A stretch of 64,000 nucleotides of DNA from Atrichornis clamosus. Its lineage: Eukaryota > Chordata > Aves > Passeriformes > Menuridae. How positions within the stretch are numbered: position 1 is the stretch's first letter; each line of letters starts with the position of its first letter. The notes under the pieces were generated by a model. The model did no database searches. It was not told where the DNA came from and worked only from the letters and a program-made list of their open reading frames with translations. Location of the stretch: NCBI GenBank assembly GCA_013400975.1, contig WBMZ01003276.1, positions 62,001 through 126,000 on the forward strand. Reading direction: 5' to 3'. A program made the position numbers and the translations under genes. This document shows, in pieces, positions 21,694 through 33,499 of the stretch.

Positions 21694-21843
21694 GGAAGAG
21701 CTCTGGAGGCTGACAGCTTCGTCTCCCTGCTGAGGCTGCATTTCTGCAGCCATCGCCCCCCCGCCTCCCCTCTCCGGCTACACTCGCTCACCGGCGGGGG
21801 GACAAGGGGACTCCGGGAGAGAGCCGGGGCTGCGGATATGTGG
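21694..21843 (+). other. Possible 150-nt exon inside CpG island
   Basis: A pyrimidine-rich tract with TCTTATCTGCTCCCTCGCAG forms a good splice acceptor ending at 21693. A donor-like TGG/GTGAGG follows at 21843/21844. The enclosed 150 bases are exactly 50 codons and stay open in one frame (within the frame 21652-21957), but the encoded residues match no family I know. It could also be the downstream part of a first exon using only the donor, with the acceptor a coincidence of CpG-island pyrimidine tracts. Weak without RNA data. Confidence 0.22.
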
Positions 21844-21850
21844 GTGAGGA

Positions 21851-22084
21851 GCGGTGGTGGAGGTGCTTCCTATGCCCCAGGTACCCCGCTGTTCTCCAAC
21901 ATCCCTCAGCATCCATCTGCAGTTGTTTGCTCCCCACTGTATTACTCTTATTTTTGAACCAGATGCTGGGCAGAGGGACAGATGAACCCCCTTTCTTGTT
22001 TCCCCTTCACCCTCTTTCTCACAAACTTGAGCAGCTCACTAGTATTTTTGATTTGTTGAGAGGAAATCATTTGGGTGACTGAGA
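21851..22084. other. Flank of CpG island, nothing recognised
   Basis: Composition falls back to average. No repeat or gene recognised. If 21844 is a used donor, this is the start of an intron. Confidence 0.35.
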
Positions 22085-22240
22085 ATCTTAAGTTAAAATG
22101 TGTAATAGGCCCCGATAAATCAGGGCGGTAATGGCAATGCAGCAGATCCCAGAAATGCTGGGGGTAAATATTTTTTTCTTTTCCATCCAGTCAGCTCATG
22201 CTGACACATCTGTGGTTGCATAGGTGTCAACAGAGAGAGA
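22085..22240. promoter_or_regulatory. Candidate conserved non-coding element
   Basis: Contains GGCCCCGATAAATCAGGGCGGTAAT-type sequence with retained CpGs, GGGGGTAAATATTTTTTTC and a TGTGGTTGCATAGGTGTCAA stretch (RUNX-like TGTGGTT). It lies about 240 bases past the CpG island and could be a promoter-proximal enhancer. Inference only. Confidence 0.27.
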
Positions 22241-23649
22241 ATTATTTCCCTGCATGAAGGAAACCTGAGAAGGAAAAAAAAATGATGGAGGAAAGGATAA
22301 GAAGCTCCAGTGAGTACTTTTTTTTCCTGCTGTAAGGGGAGAAAAAACCCCTTTGTTTTGTTCTCTTGTCTGGGTGTGACATTTTACACCGCTTCTCTTC
22401 TATTCTTTCTTATCCAATTCTAAAGGCTGCGGCTACCTCATATATAAGTATTCCTGTGGCCGGCTGTTAGCCCACTGAGGCTGCCTGCAAGGGCAGGCAG
22501 CAGCAGCTCCGTCCTCAAGGCTTCACCCTTGTGGTCCCACAGCCTTCTCAGGAGGGTATTGAGTGATTGATTTCTCAGGAGCTAATGCTGTTGCTTGAGA
22601 GCTGGTGCTGCTTCATTGTAGAGTAAATTCCACACTCTCAGCTTTTTGCAGCCTTTGGCCGAAACCCCGCTGTCCCAGTGTCTCCCTGCACAGCTGCACA
22701 ATAAGACCTTTCCCTTTATTTGAACCATTGGAGGGTGAAAGAATTGTGCAAGTTCAGTAAAAGTGAAGAACAAGACTTTCATTAGAGTTACTGGTAACTG
22801 ATAGAACAACATTACTACATGTGTTTACAGGAGCTGTAGATACTGGAATAAAATTGAGGGTGGGTGATAAACCTGTCTCTGGCACTGCTAAACTTGGCTT
22901 GAGACTGGCTCCAGGTTTTGTAACCTTTTGACTCTCATAGGTGCTTCATCCATGGGAATGTGTTTGCTTAATGCTCTTCTCTTATGAGTGAGCTGTTACT
23001 TAAAGTTTTCATCGATCACCTAATGGTATTTGAGCTAATACAAAAACCTTTATGTTATTCAGAGTTCCTGAAGACTGTGAGGAACTTTGGAGTAACTTGA
23101 TAAATTCAGGTAGGTAGATAGCTCCAACCCAAATATAAATAGTGGAAAAAAGTGAATGACCTCCATGGAAATAGTTGGGATAAATCACAGAGACTAGTGG
23201 GGTATCCAGAAAAAAACCAAACCAAAACAAATAAGGTGTTAGAGTCTGTGGGACTTAAAAAAAATCAACCTCCCTTGTGTAATTCTCTCTTCTGCCAAGA
23301 GAAGGAAAGTTAGTCTATCTTACAAAACTTTTCAGTTCATCAAATTAAAAAGAAAACAACTAAAAAATAAAAACAGAAAGCTTGATATGAAAGATGAAAG
23401 AATCTGCAAAACGAAAGGATAGAAGTTGGCTATGGAAGTTGCTAGAGATATGGAAATAGAACCTTGTAGAGAGAGGGTAAATGCATGAAATCTAGAGTAG
23501 GCCAGAGACTTGTAAGGTGTTCATAGAGGTGCGTGAACCAGAGGATGTCTAAAGAGGAAGGAGAGCTACACTCTGCCCAGTGGTATTAAACCCTTACACT
23601 CCATGGCATAACTCAGAGGTCCACTGTCCAGCTTCAGAAGACATTTTTC
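22241..23649. other. Unique non-coding DNA
   Basis: No gene or transposon recognised. Several A-rich runs between 23210 and 23380. Nothing else stands out. Confidence 0.35.
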
Positions 23650-23900
23650 AAGCTGACAAGTTATTTCATAACTACTTACTACGAATAGATTTGCCTTGTC
23701 ATGGGGACTGCTCATACTGGTCACTTGCAGAGCGTGATACTTATCTCCACTGCTAATCTGTTATGGGATATAATTACATGTCTCTGTGCCAGACCTCTAA
23801 GGGCTCTCAGTGGATAAATTCTTTTGAAAGGGTTCCTAATTCTGTCATGTAAATGCCCTTGAAAATTGTCTCAAGGGCTTCTGCCCAGGTACTTGGTGCT
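23650..23900. promoter_or_regulatory. Candidate conserved non-coding element
   Basis: Stretch with CTACTTACTACGAATAG, GCAGAGCGTGATACTTATC, GGGATATAATTACATG and a GGATAAATTC word, retaining CpGs in AT-rich context and lacking repeat features. Inference from texture only. Confidence 0.22.
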
Positions 23901-24759
23901 TTCTCCCCGTGCACTGTCTTCATGTGGGCACAGTCATGTGTTCCCTTTTGAACGAGTCAGGAACTTTCTATAGGAGGACACTGCTCTGGATCCAACGTGT
24001 GCCTTTAAATAAAAGAACCTTTCCACAATAAAATAAAATGTGTTTGGCTAGTACAGTGTCAAAGTGCTGAGCAGTATATTTTCTGAGCATGAAACATATT
24101 GACAAACAAAATTCCTTGTCTAGATGGGATTATGATAAAGTGCTATGGCTTCATCACTATTACTGCCATGCCGGGTTTTTGCTTGTTGGTTTGCTTAGGT
24201 TAACGTTTGTAATGTTGCTAAAGAGCGATTCTCTGCTTGTTCCTGATTCAGCTGTTCTCCCTACGTGTGTTGGACTACAGAAAAGTAAAAGTGTGCAGGG
24301 TGGGAATGTTGTGAGCTCTGGCTGGCATGGATGGGATGGAGGGAAAATCTTGAGACTTCAGCGGAATGTCTCCACTGTTGTGTTGTGAAGTGTGTGTGTG
24401 TCCTGCAGTGCTTTGGGGGCATTGCCAGTGATACAGAGCTTTGGCTTTTGATTTTTTTCCATGTGACAGATGCAGACTGCTTTTCATCTTGGCTTGCTCT
24501 TGCACCCACAGCAGCACTGCCTTGGTCATGGCTCGGGTGGTCTAGCACATCAGCAGCAATGAAGTGACTGGGAGGGTCTGACCCAGCCCTATGGCTAGAG
24601 CAGAGGGAGCTGCTAGATGTCTGCAAGGATGGAAGACATTTATGTCAACTTTCGGGAAGTTTCTCTACCTTGAACTGACTGGCAAAGGTTAGACTAAACT
24701 TTCTGTGCTGATTAATAAAGCCTCTGTGGACGGGGTCCAAGCCAAACCTGTGAACAGTC
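23901..24759. other. Unique non-coding DNA
   Basis: No gene or repeat recognised. A moderately GC-rich patch (24260-24600) has overlapping frames on both strands with no domain. Confidence 0.35.
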
Positions 24760-24945
24760 TCTATCTCTGAATTTCAGTTTGTTACAGCATTTACATTAAG
24801 TTGTAGATAATGTGCTCATAAAGCATTTATCTAATACTCTGAATTATGAAGCCGTTGCAGTTAAATTAATGTCTCTCTATAATCGAGTCTTATTTACCCC
24901 TTATGTTCAATTTCCCAAAAGAAACTCCTTTCTACCTAAAATTTG
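24760..24945. promoter_or_regulatory. Candidate conserved non-coding element
   Basis: AT-rich block with GCATTTACATTAAG, CATAAAGCATTTATC, GAATTATGAAGCCG, GTTAAATTAATG and CTATAATCGAGTC. Several TAAT cores and two retained CpGs occur in under 200 bases. Enhancer-like texture, not verified. Confidence 0.28.
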
Positions 24946-27900
24946 CATATCTGCTTTTTAACAAATCTGGTAGAACTGTTTGATGGAAAGTATGAGGTAG
25001 ATTAGTGAAGGTATTTCACAGGTTTGGGCATGTAAAATGAGCTGCAGTATTTATTTTGCAATAGCTTTCTCCAATTTTAAACTGTGTCTCGAAGTTGTCG
25101 TGTTTTGGAAGCATGAGCTGTAAGAAAGACACAGATTGCAGAGGATACATGCTGTTCACTTTGAATTTAAATCAGTTAGACATGCAATAGCTCACCTCGT
25201 GAGTTTAGTGGAAGTCAGTTCAAAGCTGGAAGATGATTTTGGCATATATTTACCAAGGTGAAACTATAGGATCCATCAGCAAAGCATTTTATTAGAAAGA
25301 AAGTGAAATTCTGCTGGGACATCCTAAAATAAGGTGTCCCTGAAGTCAGAAACACGCGTAATACTAATTCTAAATGTAATGGAGTAAATATGTTTAAAAA
25401 AAATAAAATACTTTTCTGTGATGAAAAACCCAAAAGTATGTAGATTTGATTTTTTTATTTCACCAATTTTGTGAATGAACTGTGAGAGCAAAATTTGAAC
25501 ATTACAGTATTTGTCAACAAATATGTTTCCCAACCTGTTTTGTTTATTACCTAATTATTTGATTCAGATTGCCAATAAAGTAGAATTATGAGACAGCAAG
25601 TGGGGTACAATTTCAGTTTTCAATGATTTTCAATGAGTCCCTTTAGATCTTCAGGTTGACTACCTCAATATACCTCAAAATTTTCAATAAAATTGTTGAT
25701 TATTTTTACTAACTGCAGGAGAAAAAAAACAGAGCTTGGTGAGTTAGTTTTGTAATGATATATATTCTTACTATCCAGATAAACTCCTGATCCTACTGAA
25801 TTTTATTTTTGCTTCAGTCATGTCAGTTGATATTTAGATCCTGAAGTTACTTGCATTTAGTATACAAATAAGCAAATCCTTTTATCAGTTTTCAATGGAA
25901 TGATTTTCATTTTTTTATCTCTTGTTCTTTCATTATGAGAAACAGTAGATAGCTCAAAAGTAGATAGTTTTTGGTCTCACATAGTCAAGCAAGTCTATTT
26001 TTGTTACTTGTCTAAACTAGAAGTCCTGTTTTTTTCAATTTCTCTTCCTATGGAAATGTTCTTCATGTCCCTAATAACATAGCACTAAATTACACAAAGA
26101 TGAACTGAAACAGGATGTTTCCCGTTGTGCAAATAGCTTTGATGAATAGGTCTGCCAATACCATTGACTATCAATTGTCAGTTTAAATTGAGTATCGGGA
26201 TTCAGGGTTAATGGATGGACTAGACAGACTTCCTGGTAGGAAAAGGCCAGGAGGGATTTGCCAATCTAATTTTGGAGTGGATGGTAAGCAGCACTGTTGA
26301 AAGGGCAAGGTTCCAAATTCCTTCAAAGAAGTAATTGTTGAACACTTTCTCAATAAACCATCTCCTGTTTCTGAAAAATTCACCAGTGTTTGTTCTGCCT
26401 CTTCTTTTCCTGACAGGAGGATCAGGCTAAGCTTGAGGTACTGGCCAGGCTGTTGGGTCACACTGCGGAGGGTCATGTTGATTGTGCTGAATCCCTAGGG
26501 TCTGGAGCAGCTGAGCACACCGAGTTTGTCTGGCGTGGAAGTACACATGCTTTCCATGAGAACAGGAGCCTAGTGACCATGGTGTTGGCACAAGCTTTGT
26601 GCTGGACTGTAGTTGTCGTAAGCCTTTCCCTGGGATCAATTACACCTTTGGTGGGCCTTGCTTCTCTTCTCACTCCTGTCATTTTCTGGACACTATCAGT
26701 CTCAAGCCAGCAGCTAGCTGAATAACTTCCAGGTATTTCCTTCAGTATCGCCTCCACCTTTCTCCCTCAGCCTATGATGGTGGCTCAGTGCTCCTCCAAC
26801 CTCCTTCCCTTTTCTAGACAATTTCCTCACAGCAATTTCCTTTCCCCATCACTCATGAGTCCCTCTGGTATCTTGTTTCTCTGCTGAGCCCCACAGCAAC
26901 TCTTTATTTTGGATTGTAACTGGAGTATTCAGAAATGCAGAACTAGTGCGGAGTAAATAGTTTGAGAACTACTTCTCAAGAGTGTTTAGATGTTGTGTGG
27001 GTGTTTTGTAAGACCAATAACCTTGGTTGTAGCTTTGCCTGCCCAAAAGACCTACCTACGTGGTATCTCTGTCCAGATTATGAATACTCACTTCTTCCTA
27101 AACTCTTCCTTCTCCTAGGTGAGAAGACAGCTCCTGTGGCTGCTTACTATTTATAAAAAGTCAAAAGTAGTCTTGACTAAAATGCAGACATTAGCAGAGA
27201 CAGTTCTACAGTGGACATTTGATTGATATGGATGTTTGATTTAACTTTCAAACACCTTTGTTTTCATTCATAACCTGGATCTGGGAATGTTTAATTTATA
27301 TGCACCAGAATGCTTGGGAGATGAGGAGTTTCCTCTGTGGTAAAGGGACTTTAGGCTGAGGGTGGTTGTTGATTTGTGCCATAACAACAACAAAATTCCA
27401 TTATCCAGACACTGTTTCTCAAACTTTTGATCTGACATGAGTAAAATAGTGATACTGAATTAATTTAAAGTCATAGCTTCTGACTCCTATATTGTATGTG
27501 TGAAGAAATGTCCATAGAGTATATTTTCCTATGGATATAAATGAATTCGTGGTTTCTAGATTTCACTCTGAGTTTATTGCCTTAAATACAGCACACAGAG
27601 AAGCATAAAGGCCAGAAAAGAAACATAAAACTGTCACTGTCAATCCCTGTATGACCCTGCTAAAAGTAGCTACAGGAGTGGCTCTTCAATGTATCCTCTC
27701 AGGCTTCCTAGCTCTGCGCAGATATTCTTGTAAGGATCACTAGAAAGAGGAGCTATTGTATAGAAAATAAGTCTGTGTCTGGGTGTATGACAGAGGAGAT
27801 CAGGGAAAGTTTTTTTAAATTAGTGTTTTAGTTCTTCTGTAATTTGCAGAAATCAAAGCACATTATTGTGTGAATCATATGTAAAGAGATAATGTGGTAA

Positions 27901-29179
27901 ATGCATGCACATTTCTGTATCTGCACACCTAAAGAAAGAAAATTTTATTCAATTCCATAATTTTTCTCATCCAATTGCTCTGAAAAATCTCTCTTCTCTC
28001 ACATTTGTCACTACAGTGTCTGAAATATGAATATACATTCAGACAGCAATATCTAGGTAGACTGCAGAGAGGTTTCTGCTCTTCCCCAGCCTGTGGAAAA
28101 ATAGGTGTTTGACAAAATGGGGGGAAAAAAGTCATCTTTTGCTTTAGAATTTTTCTATTTTTGTTTTGCTGAGAACTGCTTTAATGGTTTTGGTTTCTGT
28201 TGATTTTACTTCTTCTTTCACCTCAATTTGTTTTTCCAGTAAAGAAAAAAGCAGAGCTGTGGGGTAAAGCAAAAAAAGCAGGGAAAGAAGCGGGCTTTAC
28301 TCATCCCTAATTTTGGCATAAATCGTCAGAGAAAGGAGTGAATGAATGAAAAAGTTTTTCCCAGAGCTGTCAAAGGAGAACATTACTGGAAGCTGTTCCA
28401 ATTTTTGAGGAATTTGAATTGTCACCACTTGCAAGGGAGCAATCAGCTGCATTTGCTTAGCAATACAGTGAACTGAGGTTTCTTTTTCCTGACTGCTGAT
28501 GCTGAATTTCTGGCAATGTTTGACTACTTTCTGAAATGCTCCATTCCTAAGGCACAACATTTTTTGGAATCTGAAATGTAGTGATGATTTCTGTAGATTA
28601 GATTTATTTCAAATACCCTGGTGAAACTCATTGCTTTGGTAGAGAGGTCTCATCTGATCCCTGCTTTTAACACACACATTCTTAAATTGAGAAAATTATT
28701 GTTCTGCCTTAGACCAGTAAGGACATAGATTAAACTATCCAAACCCAAAGCACTTAATGTGGAGTAGCCTTCAAAACATGTATCCATGTGTTTGTGCTTG
28801 GGAAGCGTCTGTATTTTGTGCCACCCAAATCTTTGTTATTTTTAATGGGGTGGTAATCGCTGTTTCTGAAAACAGAATGTGAGGGGGATGTTTTACTGGG
28901 ATCTTTGCAAAAGTACATGACCCAGAAATTTCAGTGTCCTTGGTGTTGCCAACACATGGGTTGCTGCAGACAGACTGTATGTATGCATATACATGTGCAT
29001 GGCTTTAAAATGTTTGGTTATATATAAGTGTATGTGATTTTGTAGATAGGACACATTTGTTCTTCACACCTAAGATCTTTTAAAATGTAAAGTGCCCTTT
29101 GCTGGACACAATGGGGAATATTAAAAAGGATGGAAGTTTTCAAGTATTGCTACTGCTTAATGTGCAATGCCAGCAGATA
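24946..29179. other. AT-rich unique desert, nothing recognised
   Basis: Over 4 kb with no recognisable gene, RNA gene or transposon. The part 25000-26180 is especially AT-rich. A 90-codon + frame at 26453-26725 encodes a hydrophobic tail but overlaps minus frames of equal length, and I do not believe it. Purine and T runs are short. Confidence 0.4.
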
Positions 29180-29570
29180 AACTTTTCTTATGCTTCCCCC
29201 TGTCCTGTGACGTTTAAAATATCCTGTTCACAGCCATCCTTACCTTGCCTAATTCTGGTGTTATATCTGACATGAAACACTTCCATCCTGAGGTGAGTCC
29301 TTGACAGCCTTTAATATGACAAAATGATTTGGGCTTCCTGTCATTCAATTTAAATCACTGTTCTACCCACACATTAAAAAAGCTCCAGTGTAATCCTTGA
29401 TGGCCTCAAGAAAAACACGGCTGGTCCCAGCCTAACCCTTGTCTTCATGGCACTGCATTGTCATCATAATTGGATGTGATAGATTTTCACTCTGCTTTAC
29501 TAAAATTTTGTTTGTAATTGAGTAAATGTGCCACTTGCAGTTGAAAATAAATTAGCCCAGAGCAACAGCA
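29180..29570. promoter_or_regulatory. Candidate conserved non-coding element, strong texture
   Basis: Long block with CCTGTGACGTTTAAAATATCC (CRE-like TGACG), GTCATTCAATTTAAATCACTG, CATCATAATTGGATGTGATAG and TTGTTTGTAATTGAGTAAATG. TAAT cores recur, TE signatures are absent and simple repeats are lacking until the ATAC microsatellite at 29611. Among AT-rich blocks in the window this is one of the most enhancer-like. Confidence 0.33.
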
Positions 29571-29610
29571 GCTTGAGTGTTTTTTAAAAGTGTGTGTGTG
29601 GGCTTTTTAA

Positions 29611-29641
<31 letters not shown>

Positions 29642-29652
29642 CATATGTACAC
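29611..29652. repeat. (ATAC)n microsatellite
   Basis: About six ATAC units followed by imperfect ATATAC/ATGTAC units. Likely length-polymorphic. Flanked by AT-rich AAATAGAAATAG sequence. Confidence 0.9.
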
Positions 29653-30459
29653 ATCTAAATATAAATAGAAATAGAAATAAAATAGAACAGGTCAAGTCCG
29701 TAGCTAGGATTAGAAAAATATCCCTTTCATTGTTAAATGGCGTCCTGAACTCCATTTTCTCTATGTGTGTTGTACATTTTCGCCCTCAGAGAGGGTGAAA
29801 ACATAAAAGCAATACAGCAGACTGCGGCATGGGGGAGGGTTTCCTTCCTCACACTTTCTACTTTTGTCAAGCCACCTGAGAAGTTGATATGAGAAGGGCA
29901 TTTTAGAATAAAGACATTACTCTGACAGCAAATACAAATGAAATAAAATTGGCCTAAGGCTTTGAAGCCAGAACCTGAATGGAGAGCTGAGACTTAGCAA
30001 TGCACTAGTTTAATACACCAGAGAAATAGAACCAGAATAATTTGCAGTGCTGTATGATGAAAGAAGAAAATATAACAAACCCAGAGATTAAAATAGAGTT
30101 TCCAGCCTGTGTATATTCGAGTTTTGCATTCAAGTTGACCCATAAACATAGCAAAAGAAGTAAATGTGCACTTTTCTCTTCTTTTGGAACAAAGCTGTTT
30201 GACATGTGGAGATACCACGTCAGAGTCTTGACCTTGAGACTCCAGAGGGAAGGATCTGAGGCTCTCACAGTTTCTGGATGAAGTCTTCTTCATGGACATC
30301 TCCTGACTCTAGAAATAGCTACTACCAGCCACATTAAGGCATTGCTCTGGTCACCGAGAAGAAAAATGGGCTTTGTGGTGGAAGAGAAGGAATACTTGAG
30401 AGAAAGAAGGCACTCACAGGGAACCTTGTGCATGCCATTGATGCTCTTTTTCCCTGCAC
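29653..30459. other. Unique non-coding DNA
   Basis: No gene or repeat recognised. Overlapping minus-strand frames of 101 and 87 codons are without domain. Confidence 0.35.
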
Positions 30460-30495
30460 ATCATGAGAAAGCTACATCCCTAGCTTTCTCATGAT
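30460..30495. repeat. Perfect 15-bp inverted repeat, 6-nt loop
   Basis: Left arm 30460-30474 (ATCATGAGAAAGCTA) is the exact reverse complement of the right arm 30481-30495, with loop CATCCC. The hairpin is too short for a pre-miRNA and is not followed by a T-run. The chance of a perfect 15-bp stem with a loop this short in 64 kb is roughly one in a thousand, so it is unlikely to be pure chance; a duplicated inverted micro-insertion is a common origin. Confidence 0.9.
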
Positions 30496-32027
30496 CCAAC
30501 TACTTTCCTACTGTAATGACTCTTTAGTTAAGAATTATTTGGGGTTTCATGCTTGTACAGCATTTATAACCAGAAGTGATCCTACGTGTTGCCACAATGG
30601 AAAAAGTAAAAAAATATCCAAGGGGTTAAAGACTGAATTGTTTTGCATTAACGTAGGGATCTGTTTATTTTCATCTCCTCCAGAAGACCTCATTTATTGG
30701 TCTCTAATGTTTTTCAGGTTTGTATGACCCAAATATGAATTGTTTGACTTTTTTTGCAATAGGCATTTTGGCAAGTACTGAATTCATTTTATGGTATTAA
30801 GTCAGCTGTACAGAAAAATAAATAAATTGCTGAAGTATCAGAGCCAATTATGGGCACTGGTTCATGTGCTGGATTCTACATTTCTCTTTTAGATATTTAA
30901 ATGATTTCAATGCACAGGCTCAGTCATTCCAAGTCTTTGGATGTATTTAAAGCAATTGAAAATCCCTTTTCAACACAGAAGTAAAATAATCTTATAGTCC
31001 CTTTAACAAATACTGATGGTTACCTTAAAACTGTGGAAGGATGTAAGTTTTAATATAAAATTACACTTGCTGGTAAAGGACTGTTTAAGTTACACAGGAA
31101 AAGTGACATAAAGTAAAAGCAATTACAACAACAACAACTACTCGTCTTTTTTTTTTTTTTTTAAAACCCAACCCTGTGTTCAAAGACTACATTATCCTCA
31201 CCTTCTGGCATAAGTCACTTCAGTTTGTTCAGATGTAGAGCTTGATTGAAACAGAGAGTGATTTACAGCAAATAAATGTAAGTTATACAGAATTATACAG
31301 GTTTTTCCTACAGAGAGACTTTGCTATCATACAAAATATCCTTAGGAAGGAGACTAACAAATCAAATAAGCCAGTCATTAATTTACATCTAACTCATGAG
31401 TCTGAATCCTCAAAGTCGTTAATTTTGGGTGGGAAGGGTGAATGTACTGCTCTTGTCTGATTCTGTCAGAAAAGTAGGAAGATAGTGCTGCTATCTATTT
31501 CATCGGGAATTTATGTACATTAGGAAAGCAATAACTTTTTCACAAGTATACAATCACAAGTAAACAGCTTCTTCAAGCCCGATGGCAAAACCTCCAGCAT
31601 GCCACAGCAGAAATGCACTTGTTTATTATCATGTATAGTTTAACCTGTTTTTACACTGACTGTATAATTTCTTGCCTTTAACAGATATAAAAAATCTAGG
31701 CTAGGGTGTAAAGGCAGTTGAAGCATGTAAGCAAGTGCTGGCCAGCTGGGGATAGAGGTTATTAACTGAGGACAAAGCAGACATTTACAACAGTGGCACA
31801 GAAAACGGAGAATGAAACAGAGATCTTTAGTAGTGTTTTTCTCCTTCAGAAATATCACTTTGTCTACGGCTGTTCAAACACTTGGGGAAAAAAAAGTAAT
31901 ATGAATGTTTAGGCTTCCCCTAGGCATTTTCCATGCTCTACATATCCTGACTGTAGCAGAGCATCCTAGCTCACCACTGAATAACATCTCAAATATGCCC
32001 TTCCCCTCACTGGCTGGAGGGACTAAT
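30496..32027. other. AT-rich unique DNA
   Basis: No gene recognised. A 16-base T run at 31147-31162 follows a short AAC repeat (31126-31138). A T run like this without SINE sequence beside it is not evidence of an insertion. Confidence 0.4.
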
Positions 32028-32345
32028 TTATGAAGAGAGATTAAAAGAATTAAATATAGATAGCTTAGCTAAGTGAAGACTACAGTGGGACAAAAGAATA
32101 GCCTACAAATACATGGAGGGGGTAAATTCCTGAGGGAGGTGAATTATTTAGGACAATAGGAGTGGGTTTAACTAAGAGTAATGGGATGAAATTAAGAATA
32201 GGAAAAATTAGGCTGAATATGTAAAAGAGTCCTTCTTGACAGCTAGACCAGTTTGGCCATGGACGACTGTCCCTTGGGAAGTGTTGAAAGACCCATCCTT
32301 TGGTACATTTAGAGGCAGGCTTTGACAAAACATCATTTCATGCAC
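32028..32345 (+). mobile_element. Old CR1-type LINE fragment
   Basis: Follows the CR1 3' region in the form seen in older subfamilies: GAAGAGAGATTAAAAGAATT, AATAGCCTACAAATACATGG, GGAGGTGAATTATTTAGG, ATTAGGCTGAATATG, then CTTGGGAAGTGTTGAAAGAC and GGCAGGCTTTGAC. Divergence and small deletions are greater than in the copies at 4617, 5391 and 39270. No coding capacity. Plus orientation. Confidence 0.7.
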
Positions 32346-33246
32346 TATGGGAAACCACTTGCAGGGAAATACGTGAGAGGATTTGATAGTATTCTTGCCC
32401 TCCTCAATCTTTCTGTAAGACATTTCATCAAACCAACTGTCCAACTCAGCAGGCCAGCTTTGTCATCACCATATTTGGACCACATGAATCCACATCATGG
32501 CATGAGAGCCACACCATCACCATCCCCTTGCCCAGGTGAAGGCTGGTAAATCCTGCAATCTCTTCTCTGGGCATGCATTTGTTGGGCAGGTCAAGATGCA
32601 AACAATGGCCACCCTCATAACAGGGCTCCTTCTGTACTCTCAGATGCCAAATTATCCTTTCCCTCCCTTTTATCCTACCCTATCCCATGGAGGAACTGCA
32701 GCATTTTCTTCATTTTTAAAAACCTCCAGCACAGATGGCTTCATGTTGGGAGCCCCCTGAAACCGCAAGCGTTTGAAATGCTTCTCTCTCTTTCCAGTGT
32801 GTTTCAGGAAGATAGTTCTTACAGCCACCATCAGTGAAACTAGTAAGTGCTGCAGCTTAAGAATTACATTACATTTGAATTTTGTGTCAGTTATAAAAAG
32901 CTGTGATGTCTTCATCTTACATCTAGAAGGAGAAGAGATTGAGTTTCTGTAGCTACCTGCATGATCCTCTACTCTGTCCTGTGCCTGGGCATAAGAAGGA
33001 GATGCACTACAATAAAGTTTGTACGTATTACTATGATTAAAACTGTATTAAATAGAGACAAGAAGTCTATCACTTTTAAAGAAGTGGGACACAGAACCAC
33101 ACTCAACATGGCTTTGCTGTTCATTCAGGCCCTCAAAACAGGAATAACATGGAAGGTGTGACTTTCCAGGTGCATCTGACTTCCACCATGCTGAGGAGCT
33201 CCATTTTGACACCTTAAAATCATTAAACTTTCCTAGTTGAGATGCA
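32346..33246. other. Unique non-coding DNA
   Basis: No gene or repeat recognised. Confidence 0.35.
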
Positions 33247-33286
33247 GAATGTTTCCGTATTATGTGGAATGTTTCCATATTACCCC
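33247..33286. repeat. 20-bp imperfect tandem duplication
   Basis: GAATGTTTCCGTATTATGTG is followed directly by a second copy differing at a few positions. Replication slippage is the likely origin. Confidence 0.75.
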
Positions 33287-33499
33287 TGCAAATCTCTCTC
33301 ATCCAAAGTCTCGCTGTGACCCCAACAATTCCTGATGACTGCGCCACCACCCTGAGGGATAAATACCCCAGGGAAATGCAGCTTTGAGAAGGAGCAGTCT
33401 CACACAAAATGAATTCAGCAACTCCAGTTTGTCATTTTGCCCTTCTTTTGCAGGGAAAAAATACCCACCATCAACAAAAAAACCCACGCTAGTGATTTC

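Larger units (their letters stand above)
21405..21850. promoter_or_regulatory. CpG island, the only clear one in the window
   Basis: About 34 CpGs by eye within roughly 445 bases, high G+C, and no sign of CpG decay, set in an AT-rich region. The first part contains GGCCGGCC, CCCGGGCGGGCC and long G-runs. Such islands in bird genomes usually mark promoters, often of developmental genes or long non-coding RNAs. The polypurine array ends only 275 bases upstream. No first coding exon is recognisable by homology, so the transcript, if any, is unknown. Confidence 0.88.
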
